DNA of 64,000 bases, from contig NZ_JAMJWG010000013.1 in the NCBI RefSeq assembly GCF_024435355.1, forward strand, positions 62,001 through 126,000, read 5' to 3'. The notes beneath the pieces were generated by a model that did not search any database, was not told where the DNA came from, and worked only from the letters and a program-made list of their open reading frames with translations. Below are positions 49,120-59,405 of this stretch, piece by piece. The DNA comes from Streptomyces odontomachi (GTDB taxonomy: Bacteria; Actinomycetota; Actinomycetes; Streptomycetales; Streptomycetaceae). The position numbers and the translations under genes were made by a program. Every line of letters starts with the position of its first letter. Position 1 is the first letter of the stretch.

Positions 49120-50352
49120 TCAGCCCTTGAACACGCCCGAGTGCACGGCGACGAGCTTGCCCTTCTGCACCTCGTACACGGTGATCTGCTTGTTGGTGGT
49201 GTCACCGAACTCGTCGAAGGCGACATCGCCGGTGACGCCCTTGAACGACACGTCCTGCGCGGCCTTCGCGATCTTGGCGCGGGCGTCGTCGGGCAGCTTG
49301 CCGTCGTTCTCCTCGACGACCTTCTTCACGGCCTCGATGACCGTCCAGGTGGCGTCGTACGAGTAACCGCCGTAGGTCTCGTACGGGTCCTTGTAGCCGG
49401 CCTTCTTGTAGTTGCTGATGAACTCCTTGGCCGAGTCCAGCTGCTCGACGGGCAGGCCGACCAGGGTGGCGAAGTCGCCGTTGTTGTTGCCGCCCGCGAG
49501 CTTGATGAACTCGGGGGACTCCAGGGCGTCGCCGCCCGCCAGCGGGGCCTTCACGCCGGCCGCCTTGAGCTGCTTGCTCAGCGGACCGCCGGCCGGGTAC
49601 TCGCCGCCGTAGTAGACCAGGTCGGGCTTGGCGCTCTTGATCTTGGTGACCACCGCCGAGAAGTCCCTGGCCTCGGGGTTCACGTGGTCGGTGCCGACCA
49701 CCTTGCCCCCGAGCTTGGTGAACTCCTGCTTGAAGGTGCCCGCGAGACCGGCGCCGTAGGTCTTCTTGTCGTCGACGACGAAGACCGACTTCAGCTTCCT
49801 GGTCTTGTAGTAGTAGTCCGCGGCGAACGGGCCCTGGACCGCGTCGGTGGTGCAGGTGCGGAAGTACGTGGAGTACGTGCGCTTCTTCTCGCCCTTGCTC
49901 CAGTTCTGTCCCTGGGACAGGGAGGGGTTGGTGTTGGCGGGCGAGACCTGCAGCATGTTGGCGGTCGAGTAGACCTTCTGCATCGACTCGGCGACGTTCG
50001 AGTTCAGCGGGCCGACGGCGGCGAGCACCTTCGAGTCGCCGGTCATCTTGGTGGCGTTGGTCTGGCCCGAGGAGGCCTGGGCCTGGTCGTCCAGCGGCTC
50101 GATCTTGAACGTGACGCCGTCGACGTACTTCTTGGCGTTGGCCTGCTTGGCGGCGAGGTCCGCGGAGTTGCGGATGCCGATGCCGACCGCGGAGAGGTCG
50201 CCGGTCAGCGGGGTGTCGACGCCGATGACGACCGTGGTGGTGTCGCCGCCGCCTCCCGACGTGTTCTTGTCGTCGCGCGAGCCACAGGCGGTGAGGGTGA
50301 GTGCCCCCGCGGTGAGAGCTGCGGTGATGGCTATGAGCGAACGTTGGCGCAC
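49120..50352 (-). CDS. livK: Branched-chain amino acid ABC transporter, substrate-binding lipoprotein LivK
   Basis: 410 residues. The signal peptide RQRSLIAITAALTAGALTL ends in the lipobox LTAC with lipid-modified Cys near residue 22, so Lgt (encoded upstream in this window) should anchor it to the membrane. A Gly-rich linker precedes the type I periplasmic-binding fold (IGVDTPLTGDLSAVGIGIRN, VVGTDHVNPEARDFSAVVTK). The start is GTG 50352 with AAAGGAC upstream. First gene of livKHMGF. Confidence 0.95.
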   Translation of the reverse strand: MRQRSLIAITAALTAGALTLTACGSRDDKNTSGGGGDTTTVVIGVDTPLTGDLSAVGIGIRNSADLAAKQANAKKYVDGVTFKIEPLDDQAQASSGQTNATKMTGDSKVLAAVGPLNSNVAESMQKVYSTANMLQVSPANTNPSLSQGQNWSKGEKKRTYSTYFRTCTTDAVQGPFAADYYYKTRKLKSVFVVDDKKTYGAGLAGTFKQEFTKLGGKVVGTDHVNPEARDFSAVVTKIKSAKPDLVYYGGEYPAGGPLSKQLKAAGVKAPLAGGDALESPEFIKLAGGNNNGDFATLVGLPVEQLDSAKEFISNYKKAGYKDPYETYGGYSYDATWTVIEAVKKVVEENDGKLPDDARAKIAKAAQDVSFKGVTGDVAFDEFGDTTNKQITVYEVQKGKLVAVHSGVFKG

Positions 50353-50456
50353 GATCAGTCCTTTCGGGGACAGCCGTCCCTTCCTGGGAGGCCGGGTCGA
50401 GCGCTGGAACCGAACTGACAAAGAATCCGGTGGGCGCGGTGACTGGCCGTGACTCT

Positions 50457-50468
50457 AAACGCGCGTTT
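50457..50468. promoter_or_regulatory. 12-bp perfect palindrome upstream of livK
   Basis: AAACGCGCGTTT is self-complementary and lies in the presumed promoter region of the liv operon, beside an A/T-richer stretch read as TAGAGT on the - strand. A regulator binding site is possible. Confidence 0.35.
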
Positions 50469-50620
50469 GTGGATAGTGGAGTGTTCAGGCCAATGCTGTG
50501 ACGCTCTTGTTATGAGTCGGACTATTACGACGTTAAGCCAGGGGTGGCTGGGGGTTGATGACTCCTAGGGGCCAGTCTGGCGGGTGTGAACCGGCAGGAG
50601 CGTCAGTGTAGTTTGCTCAT

Positions 50621-50652
50621 GACACCGCCGGTCGGGAGCGCGCGGCGGTGTC
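50621..50652. terminator. Hairpin with 10-bp perfect arms
   Basis: GACACCGCCG and CGGCGGTGTC pair perfectly around a 12-base loop. It lies about 200 bases beyond the thioesterase stop on the - strand. No T-run is seen, so a terminator role is tentative. Confidence 0.5.
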
Positions 50653-50855
50653 CGTCGTGAAAAGACCGGACGGGTATGCCGAGTGGCCGGAAACTCGGCG
50701 CCAACTTTGCGCGCACATTACGCAGTGTTACTTCCAGGAAAAGAAGTCCGTCATTCCGTGGTGCTTTTGCACATTCCCGTCCGTGTATCACTCGGGCCGG
50801 AAGCGGCGGGTTCACGATATTCCGGCGAGCCGGCACCCGCCGCGCCGGGGGCTGC

Positions 50856-51389
50856 TCAGCCCGCTGCGCCGTTCGCGGTGCCGTTTGCAGAGCCGTTCGA
50901 CGCGCTGTTCGACGCGCCGTTCGCGTGGGCCTCCCGCAACAGGCAGGTGAGACGGGCCGTGCACACCCGCCGGTCCTGCTCGTCCGTGATCACGATCTCG
51001 TAGGTGGCCGTGGCGCGACCCCGGTGCAGCGGCGTGGCGACACCGGTGACCCGGCCGGAGCGGACGCCGCGGTGGTGCGTGCAGTTCAGGTCGACGCCGA
51101 CGGCCACCCTGTGCGGGCCGGCGTGCAGCATCGCGCCGATCGAACCGAGCGTCTCGGCGAGCACCGCGGACGCGCCGCCGTGCAACAGCCCGTAGGGCTG
51201 GGTGTTGCCCTCGACGGGCATGCTGCCCCTCACCCGGTCCGCCGCGGCATGGCTGACCTCGACGCCCATCCGGTTGCCGAGCGCGCCGGCGGAGAACAGC
51301 GCGGGCAGGTCGACGCCGAGCGTCGCGAACTCGTCGATCACCTCCTGCGGGAACGTCACGGAATGCTGCGTGGCGTGCTGCTCCGCCAT
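50856..51389 (-). CDS. Hotdog-fold thioesterase (PaaI/YdiI type)
   Basis: 177 residues. The hotdog core has the family motif QPYGLLHGGASAVLAETLGS with the active-site His-Gly-Gly and Glu, followed by VGVDLNCTHHRGVRSGRVTG. It hydrolyses an acyl-CoA of unknown type. A low-complexity tail of Ala, Ser, Asn and Gly (HANGASNSASNGSANG) extends past the domain. ATG 51389 is the natural start; a longer frame adds only low-complexity sequence. It lies 99 bases after the molybdoenzyme gene on the same strand. Confidence 0.88.
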   Translation of the reverse strand: MAEQHATQHSVTFPQEVIDEFATLGVDLPALFSAGALGNRMGVEVSHAAADRVRGSMPVEGNTQPYGLLHGGASAVLAETLGSIGAMLHAGPHRVAVGVDLNCTHHRGVRSGRVTGVATPLHRGRATATYEIVITDEQDRRVCTARLTCLLREAHANGASNSASNGSANGTANGAAG

Positions 51390-51488
51390 GGGTCGGGCTC
51401 CATTCGTGGTGCGTGGCGCATGGTGCGTGGTGCTGGTCGGGGGTGTGCGGATCCATCTCATACGCACCGGCCCCGACTGAGCAAATGC

Positions 51489-53768
<2,280 letters not shown>

Positions 53769-54076
53769 CTCGGTTCCCTTTCGCGCACACTTCTGTCCTG
53801 CCGGCCGCCACGCGCGACGCCACGATGCCGGCGCCGCGGCCCTACGGGTACCCCGACCCCGTCCATCCGGGGTCCGCCACCACCGGCAGGGCACTCACAC
53901 CAACGACCCCGTGGCACCGATCGTGCCACGTCGGACCCCGTTCCGGGACGCGGAGCCGCCGCGCACGGCAACGGGCTCCTGACGGCCCCAGCCGCTTGCC
54001 CCCCGGCGGGCTGGGAGCGCCGTAGGGGCACGGGGTGCCCCATCCGCCCGGTGGCGACCTGCCGGCAGCAGGGGGA

Positions 54077-54101
54077 TGGTCGCGCAGTTCCCCGCGCCCC
54101 T
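54077..54101 (-). repeat. Dispersed repeat, copy E
   Basis: TGGTCGCGCAGTTCCCCGCG followed by CCCCT: an inverse copy of the repeat core, lacking the GCTC part of GGTTGCTCGCG. It forms an inverted pair with copy F, 134 bases downstream. Confidence 0.85.
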
Positions 54102-54235
54102 TCTCGGGACCGCCGTTGCCCCGGCGCCGCAGGATTCACCGTTTGCCCGTTGCTCGCCATACGGCTCGGCCGCGTGAGCGCAAGCAAACTCACGCTCGCA
54201 GCGGGTGGTGGGGGGCGCCGGAGGCGCCTGAATGA

Positions 54236-54265
54236 AGGGGCGCGGGGAACTGCGCGAGCAACCAC
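54236..54265 (+). repeat. Dispersed repeat, copy F
   Basis: A full copy: GGGGCGCGGGGAACTGCGCG followed by AGCAACCAC. A GGCGCCGGAGGCGCC hairpin precedes it by a few bases, the composite arrangement that recurs in copies A' and G. Confidence 0.9.
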
Positions 54266-54336
54266 CCACCGGGCTGGCGTCCCGAACGAGACCGCACCCA
54301 CCCCCCGGCCGGGGGGCGCCGCGAGGCGCCCGCACA

Positions 54337-54355
54337 AGGGGCGCGGGGAACGCCG
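54337..54355 (+). repeat. Dispersed repeat, copy G (partial)
   Basis: AGGGGCGCGGGGAACGCCG, truncated after GGGGAAC. It is preceded by a GGCGCCGCGAGGCGCC hairpin and lies about 70 bases after copy F. Confidence 0.75.
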
Positions 54356-54448
54356 CCCGGCGCCAACCCCGAGGGACCCCGGGCACCCGGGCCACCCGGC
54401 GGCCGCCGGGTGGCCCGCGGTGTCAGTGCCGCGTGGCAGGATCGACCC

Positions 54449-57190
54449 GTGGCAGAGAACGCATCGAAGCAGAGCAAGAAGTCGACCGGGAAACCGTCCG
54501 GCGGGACCCCCTCGCGCCCCCGCCTGATGCTCATGGACGGACATTCCCTGGCATATCGCGCGTTCTTCGCGCTGCCCGCGGAGAATTTCACGACCGTCAC
54601 GGGCCAGCCGACCAACGCGATCTACGGCTTCGCGTCGATGCTGGCGAACACCCTCCGTGACGAGGCGCCCACCCACTTCGCCGTGGCGTTCGACGTCTCC
54701 CGCAAGACCTGGCGCTCCGCGGAGTTCGCCGAGTACAAGGCGAACCGCTCCACTACCCCGGACGAGTTCAAGGGCCAGGTCGAGCTGATCGGCGAGTTGC
54801 TGGACGCGATGCACGCGGACCGGTTCGCCGTCGAGGGCTTCGAGGCCGACGACATCATCGCCACCCTCGCCACCCAGGCCGAAGAAGCCGGCTTCGAGGT
54901 GCTGATCGTCACCGGCGACCGCGACTCGTTCCAGCTCATCAGCGAGCACACCACGGTGCTCTACCCCACCAAGGGCGTGTCCGAGCTCACCCGCTTCACG
55001 CCCGAGAAGGTGCAGGAGAAGTACGGCCTCAGCCCGGAGCAGTACCCCGACTTCGCCGCGCTGCGCGGTGACCCGTCGGACAACCTTCCGGGCATCCCCG
55101 GCGTCGGCGAGAAGACCGCCGCCAAGTGGATCAACCAGTTCGGTTCGTTCGACGAGCTGGTGGCCCGCGCCGACGAGGTCAAGGGCAAGGCCGGTCAGAA
55201 CTTCCGCGACCACCTGGACGCCGTCAAGCTCAACCGCCGCCTGACCGAGCTGCACCGCACCGTCGAGCTCCCCAAGGTCGTCGCCGACCTGGAGCGCGCC
55301 GCCTACGACCGCAAGGCCGTCGCGATGGTCCTGGACACCCTGGAGATCCGGAATCCGAACCTGCGCGAGCGGCTGCTGGCCGTCGACCCCGGCGCCGCCG
55401 AGGCGGAGGCCACCCCGGTCACCGAGGGCATCGAGCTGGACGGCGCCGTGCTGGGCACCGGCGAGCTGGCGCCCTGGCTAGCCGAGCACGGCAACGCGGT
55501 CCTCGGTCTCGCCACCGTCGACAGCTGGCGGCTCGGCACCGGCGCGGTCGCCGAGGTCGCCCTGGCCGCCGCCGGAGGCGCCGCCGCCTGGTTCGACCCC
55601 ACCCAGCTCGACGAGTCCGACGAGAGCGCCTTCGCCGCCTGGCTGGCCGACCCGACCAAGCCCAAGGTGCTGCATGACGCCAAGGGCGCCATGCGGGTCT
55701 TCGCCGAGCACGGCTGGCACGTCGAGGGCGTCAGCATGGACACCGCCCTGGCCGCGTACCTGGTCAAGCCGGGCCGCCGCAGCTTCGCGCTCGACGCGCT
55801 CTCGCTGGAGTACCTGGGCCGCGAGCTGGTGCCCGCCGCCGAGGCCGACGGCCAGCTGGCCTTCGGCACCGATGAGCACGCCGAGGCCGAGACCCTGATG
55901 GTGCAGGCCCGCACCATCCTCGATCTGGGCACCGCCTTCGGCGACCGGCTGAAGGAGGTCGGCGCCGCCGAGCTGCTCACCGACATCGAGCTGCCCACGT
56001 CCGCCCTGCTGGCCCGCATGGAGCGGCACGGCATCGCAGCCGACCGCCCGCACCTGGAGACCATGGAGCAGACCTTCGCCGCGGCCGTGCAGCAGGCCGT
56101 CAAGGAGGCCCACGCCTCCGTCGGCCACGAGTTCAACCTGGGCTCGCCCAAGCAGCTCCAGGAAGTCCTCTTCGGCGAGCTGGCCCTGCCCAAGACGAAG
56201 AAGACCAAGACGGGCTACACCACCGACGCCGATGCGCTCGCCTGGCTCGCCACCCAGACCGACCACGAGCTGCCGGTCATCATGCTGCGCCACCGCGAGC
56301 AGGCCAGGCTGCGGGTGACCGTCGAGGGCCTGATCAAGTCCATCGCCGCGGACGACCGCATCCACACCAGCTTCAGCCAGACCGTCGCCGCGACCGGCCG
56401 TCTGTCGTCCACCGACCCCAACTTGCAGAACGTGCCGGTCCGTATCGAGGAGGGCCGCGCCATCCGCCGCGGCTTCGTCGTCGGCGAGGGCTTCGAATCC
56501 CTCATGACCGCCGACTACAGCCAGATCGAGCTGCGCGTCATGGCCCACCTCTCCGAGGACGAGGGCCTCATCGAGGCGTTCACCTCCGGCGAGGACCTGC
56601 ACTCGACCGTCGCCTCGCAGGTGTTCGGGGTGGACCGCTCCGCCGTCGACGCCGAGATGCGCCGCAAGATCAAGGCCATGTCGTACGGCCTGGCCTACGG
56701 CCTGTCCGCCTTCGGCCTCTCCCAGCAGCTGGGCATCGAGGCGGCCGAGGCCCGTGCCCTGATGGAGACCTACTTCGAGCGCTTCGGCGGTGTGCGCGAC
56801 TACCTGCGTCGCGCCGTCGACGAGGCCAGGGCCACCGGATACACCGAGACCATGCTCGGTCGCCGCCGCTACCTGCCCGACCTCAACAGCGACAACCGCC
56901 AACGCCGCGAGATGGCCGAGCGCATGGCGCTGAACGCGCCCATTCAGGGCACGGCCGCCGATATCGTCAAGATCGCGATGCTGAAGGTCGACCAGGCCCT
57001 GACGCAGGCCGGGTTGAAGTCCCGGATGCTGCTCCAGGTCCATGACGAAGTCGTCCTGGAGATCGCCCCCGGCGAGCGTGGCGCGGCCGAGGAGATCGTC
57101 CGCCAGGAGATGGCCTCAGCGGTCGAACTGCGCGCCCCGCTGGACGTCTCGGTGGGCGTGGGCCCGAACTGGGAGTCGGCGGCGCACTGA
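54449..57190 (+). CDS. polA: DNA polymerase I
   Basis: 913 residues in three parts: a 5'-nuclease domain (about 25-315; LMLMDGHSLAYRAFFAL, DRDSFQLIS), a degenerate 3'-5' exonuclease domain (about 335-520) and the polymerase (about 525-913; motifs DYSQIELRVMAHLS, RRKIKAMSYGLAYG, LLQVHDEVVLE). The DxE of exonuclease motif I is missing (VLGLATVDSWRLG), so proofreading is predicted to be lost. Tyr746 stands where E. coli PolA has Phe762, a change known to relax discrimination against dideoxynucleotides. GTG 54449 lies six bases after CAGGAT, suggesting a leaderless mRNA. Confidence 0.97.
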   Translation: MAENASKQSKKSTGKPSGGTPSRPRLMLMDGHSLAYRAFFALPAENFTTVTGQPTNAIYGFASMLANTLRDEAPTHFAVAFDVSRKTWRSAEFAEYKANRSTTPDEFKGQVELIGELLDAMHADRFAVEGFEADDIIATLATQAEEAGFEVLIVTGDRDSFQLISEHTTVLYPTKGVSELTRFTPEKVQEKYGLSPEQYPDFAALRGDPSDNLPGIPGVGEKTAAKWINQFGSFDELVARADEVKGKAGQNFRDHLDAVKLNRRLTELHRTVELPKVVADLERAAYDRKAVAMVLDTLEIRNPNLRERLLAVDPGAAEAEATPVTEGIELDGAVLGTGELAPWLAEHGNAVLGLATVDSWRLGTGAVAEVALAAAGGAAAWFDPTQLDESDESAFAAWLADPTKPKVLHDAKGAMRVFAEHGWHVEGVSMDTALAAYLVKPGRRSFALDALSLEYLGRELVPAAEADGQLAFGTDEHAEAETLMVQARTILDLGTAFGDRLKEVGAAELLTDIELPTSALLARMERHGIAADRPHLETMEQTFAAAVQQAVKEAHASVGHEFNLGSPKQLQEVLFGELALPKTKKTKTGYTTDADALAWLATQTDHELPVIMLRHREQARLRVTVEGLIKSIAADDRIHTSFSQTVAATGRLSSTDPNLQNVPVRIEEGRAIRRGFVVGEGFESLMTADYSQIELRVMAHLSEDEGLIEAFTSGEDLHSTVASQVFGVDRSAVDAEMRRKIKAMSYGLAYGLSAFGLSQQLGIEAAEARALMETYFERFGGVRDYLRRAVDEARATGYTETMLGRRRYLPDLNSDNRQRREMAERMALNAPIQGTAADIVKIAMLKVDQALTQAGLKSRMLLQVHDEVVLEIAPGERGAAEEIVRQEMASAVELRAPLDVSVGVGPNWESAAH

Positions 57191-57208
57191 GGCCTTTCGT
57201 CACCTTGT

Positions 57209-57241
57209 GACCCCATGGCCCCATATGGGGTCGCGGGGCCA
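57209..57241 (+). terminator. Two overlapping hairpins after polA
   Basis: GACCCCA (57209-57215) pairs with TGGGGTC (57226-57232), and TGGCCCC (57216-57222) pairs with GGGGCCA (57235-57241). Each stem occupies the loop of the other, so they exclude each other in simple folding or form a pseudoknot. It begins 18 bases after the polA stop, the usual place for a terminator. Confidence 0.6.
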
Positions 57242-57550
57242 TCGGCTCATGTTCGCGTGCCGGGCCAAGAGTCCGGCGCAGGCAGTGCGCGCGCCGGGGC
57301 GGGCCTCTCCGCCCCTGCCCCCGCCCTGGCGTACTGGCGTTCGGCCGCTAACACGCCTGGGCTACGGTGGGAGTGCATCCCCGGCCAGCACCGTACGAAT
57401 CCCGTCGGCATGATGTCGTGTATGTAGCCAATCGGTGAAATCCGGGCAGTAACAGGTGTCTCTGCATAGGAAGTTGCCGTAGGGTCACTGGAATTGTCGT
57501 GCCGGGAGCGCACGGCGAAGACGACCGGTCGAACGGAGGGGTTGGCTGCA
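57242..57550. other. Upstream region of the lytic transglycosylase gene
   Basis: No gene is supported. The second half (about 57400-57480) is less G+C-rich and holds a likely promoter, but I could not place boxes. I found no ydaO/c-di-AMP riboswitch consensus, which some streptomycete cell-wall hydrolase genes carry. Confidence 0.45.
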
Positions 57551-59278
57551 ATGGCGGCGCAATTCGGCAGGAGGCTTCGCAGGGGAGCGGCGACGACCGC
57601 GCTGGCCGCGGCCGCGATCGCGGCACTCTCCGCGTCCCAGGCCCCCAGCGTGATCGAAGGCTCCCATCACGGGCACACGTCCGACTCGATACCTGACGAC
57701 GACTCGTCAGCGACGGGCGATTCGCCCTACTACACGGACCTTCCCCCGCTCAACAGCCCCACGGCGCCCCCCTCCGTGGACCATCCGCCGACTGCCGGCG
57801 GCACCGAAGCGGGCATACCCGCCACGCTGCTCGACGCCTACAAGAAGGCGGAAGCCTCGCTGGGCCGCTCCCAGCCGGGCTGCAACCTCCGCTGGGAACT
57901 CCTCGCCGCCATCGGCAAGGTCGAGTCCGGCCAGGCGCGTGGCGGACAGGTCGACGCGCAGGGCACGACCCTCGCCCCCATCCTCGGTCCGGTGCTCGAC
58001 GGCCATGGCTTCGCGGCGATCCGTGACACCGACGGCGGTCGCTACGACGGCGACACGGTGCACGACCGTGCCGTCGGGCCGATGCAGTTCATCCCGTCGA
58101 CGTGGGCCCGGGGCGGCCCCAACCACCAGGGCTGGGGCGCCGACGGCAACGGCGACGGCAAGAAGGACCCCAACAACATCTATGACGCTGCGCTCGCCGC
58201 AGGCCACTACCTGTGCGCTTCGGGCCGTGACCTCTCCCAGACCGGCAACCTGCACGCGGCGATCCTCAGCTACAACCGCTCGCAGGACTACCTGAGCACC
58301 GTCCTGTCCTGGTACGAGTACTACCGCAAGGGCACCCACGAGGTGCCGAACGGCTCGGGAGCCGTGCCGCAGGACCGCAGCGACGGGTCCACCGGCACCG
58401 ATCCGGGTTCCAAGGACAAGACCCCCGCCAAGCCCCACAAGCCCGGGAACGACACGGGCGGCTCCCCGCCCGCCACCCACGAGCCCGGTGACCCGGATCC
58501 CGGCTCGTCGGACCCCGGGGACGGCTCGAACAGCCCCCAGACCCCCGAGGAGACCGTCACCGGCATCAAGAACGCGGGCACGGGCACGCTCACCGCAATG
58601 GCGGGCGACGCGTTCACCGAGCGGGTGAAGGCCCGTACGCAGGACGCCGACGGCGCTGCGGTGAGCCGGGTCCGGGTGCAGTTCGCCATCGTCGGCGTCA
58701 CGGACGCCAGTTTCGAGGGCGGCGCCACCACCGCCTCGGTCCTGACCGGCACCGACGGCATCGCCACGGCACCCGTCCTCCAGGCCGGCGACGAGGTGGG
58801 CGACTTCACGATCCGTGCCACCGTCGTCGGAAGCACCGTCCCCGCACTGGACTTCGACGCGAGCGTGACCGCGCGCCAGGCCGACGCGCTGGCCCGCACC
58901 AGCACCGACGAGCTGGTGTGCAAGCCGGGCGAGCAGTTCGAGCAGGCGGTGGAGGTCAAGGCCACGTACAAGGGCGCTGTCGCACCCGGTGTCGCGGCCA
59001 CCGCCACGCTCATCAAGTCCGCGGACGACCCGTCGACCAACGTCAAGGGCCCCTACTTCAAGAGCGACGCCGGGCTGACGGTGCGCACCCTGGACGACCT
59101 GAAGACCGACGCCAACGGCGTGCTGAAGCTCCCGACCCTGTACGCCGACGACACCACCGGCACCTTCCTGCTCCGCATCACCACCGAGGGCGGTGCCCAG
59201 CTCGACGTCCAGCTGAAGGTCGAGGCGGACTCCGCCACGGCGACACCGACGGCGACGTCTTCGGCGACGGCGTCCTAG
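57551..59278 (+). CDS. Secreted lytic murein transglycosylase with Ig-like C-terminal part
   Basis: 575 residues. The signal peptide (about 1-34: RRLRRGAATTALAAAAIAAL) is followed by a Ser/Asp/Pro-rich linker and then an SLT/MltB-type domain (about 95-255): the catalytic Glu is in LLAAIGKVESGQARGG, with AVGPMQFIPSTWARGG and AAILSYNRSQDYLSTVL. A second Pro/Gly/Asp-rich linker leads to two beta-sandwich, Ig-like repeats (about 335-565). It would cleave peptidoglycan at the cell surface. ATG 57551 follows GGAGGGG; starts further upstream give no signal peptide. Confidence 0.9.
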   Translation: MAAQFGRRLRRGAATTALAAAAIAALSASQAPSVIEGSHHGHTSDSIPDDDSSATGDSPYYTDLPPLNSPTAPPSVDHPPTAGGTEAGIPATLLDAYKKAEASLGRSQPGCNLRWELLAAIGKVESGQARGGQVDAQGTTLAPILGPVLDGHGFAAIRDTDGGRYDGDTVHDRAVGPMQFIPSTWARGGPNHQGWGADGNGDGKKDPNNIYDAALAAGHYLCASGRDLSQTGNLHAAILSYNRSQDYLSTVLSWYEYYRKGTHEVPNGSGAVPQDRSDGSTGTDPGSKDKTPAKPHKPGNDTGGSPPATHEPGDPDPGSSDPGDGSNSPQTPEETVTGIKNAGTGTLTAMAGDAFTERVKARTQDADGAAVSRVRVQFAIVGVTDASFEGGATTASVLTGTDGIATAPVLQAGDEVGDFTIRATVVGSTVPALDFDASVTARQADALARTSTDELVCKPGEQFEQAVEVKATYKGAVAPGVAATATLIKSADDPSTNVKGPYFKSDAGLTVRTLDDLKTDANGVLKLPTLYADDTTGTFLLRITTEGGAQLDVQLKVEADSATATPTATSSATAS

Positions 59279-59316
59279 GACGGATGACGCACGCGGGTTC
59301 GTAAGCCGAGGTACGA

Positions 59317-59357
59317 ACGCGGCGCCCGGCATCCCTGGAGGGTGCCGGGCGCCGCGT
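59317..59357. terminator. Strong terminator between convergent genes
   Basis: A perfect 15-bp stem (ACGCGGCGCCCGGCA paired with TGCCGGGCGCCGCGT) with an 11-base loop, followed by CGTT, between the lytic transglycosylase gene and the convergent hrpB. Confidence 0.9.
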
Positions 59358-59405
59358 CGTTCTGCGGGAGTACCGGGGCTACCGAGGTCCCGCGCGCCCG
59401 CCCGC

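Larger units (their letters stand above)
50353..50855. other. Upstream region of livK
   Basis: No gene is supported; a 77-codon frame on the - strand has no recognisable features. It holds a perfect 12-bp palindrome AAACGCGCGTTT (50457-50468), about 105 bases before the livK start, which could be an operator, and a hairpin with 10-bp perfect arms (GACACCGCCG, 50621-50652), which may end transcription of the thioesterase gene from the other side. Confidence 0.5.
53769..54448. other. Repeat-rich intergenic region before polA
   Basis: 680 bases without a supported gene. It contains three copies of the dispersed repeat (54077-54101, 54236-54265, 54337-54355) with GGCGCC-type hairpins beside the last two. 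The polA promoter should lie at the end: CAGGAT (54437-54442) is six bases before the polA start. Confidence 0.6.

Noticed and set aside
50603..50836. 77-codon - strand frame between livK and the thioesterase gene
   Set aside because: No domain, no ribosome site and mixed composition; it overlaps the hairpin at 50621-50652.
57242..57550. c-di-AMP (ydaO) riboswitch ahead of the lytic transglycosylase
   Set aside because: Such riboswitches precede some streptomycete cell-wall hydrolase genes, but I could not find the conserved motifs here.
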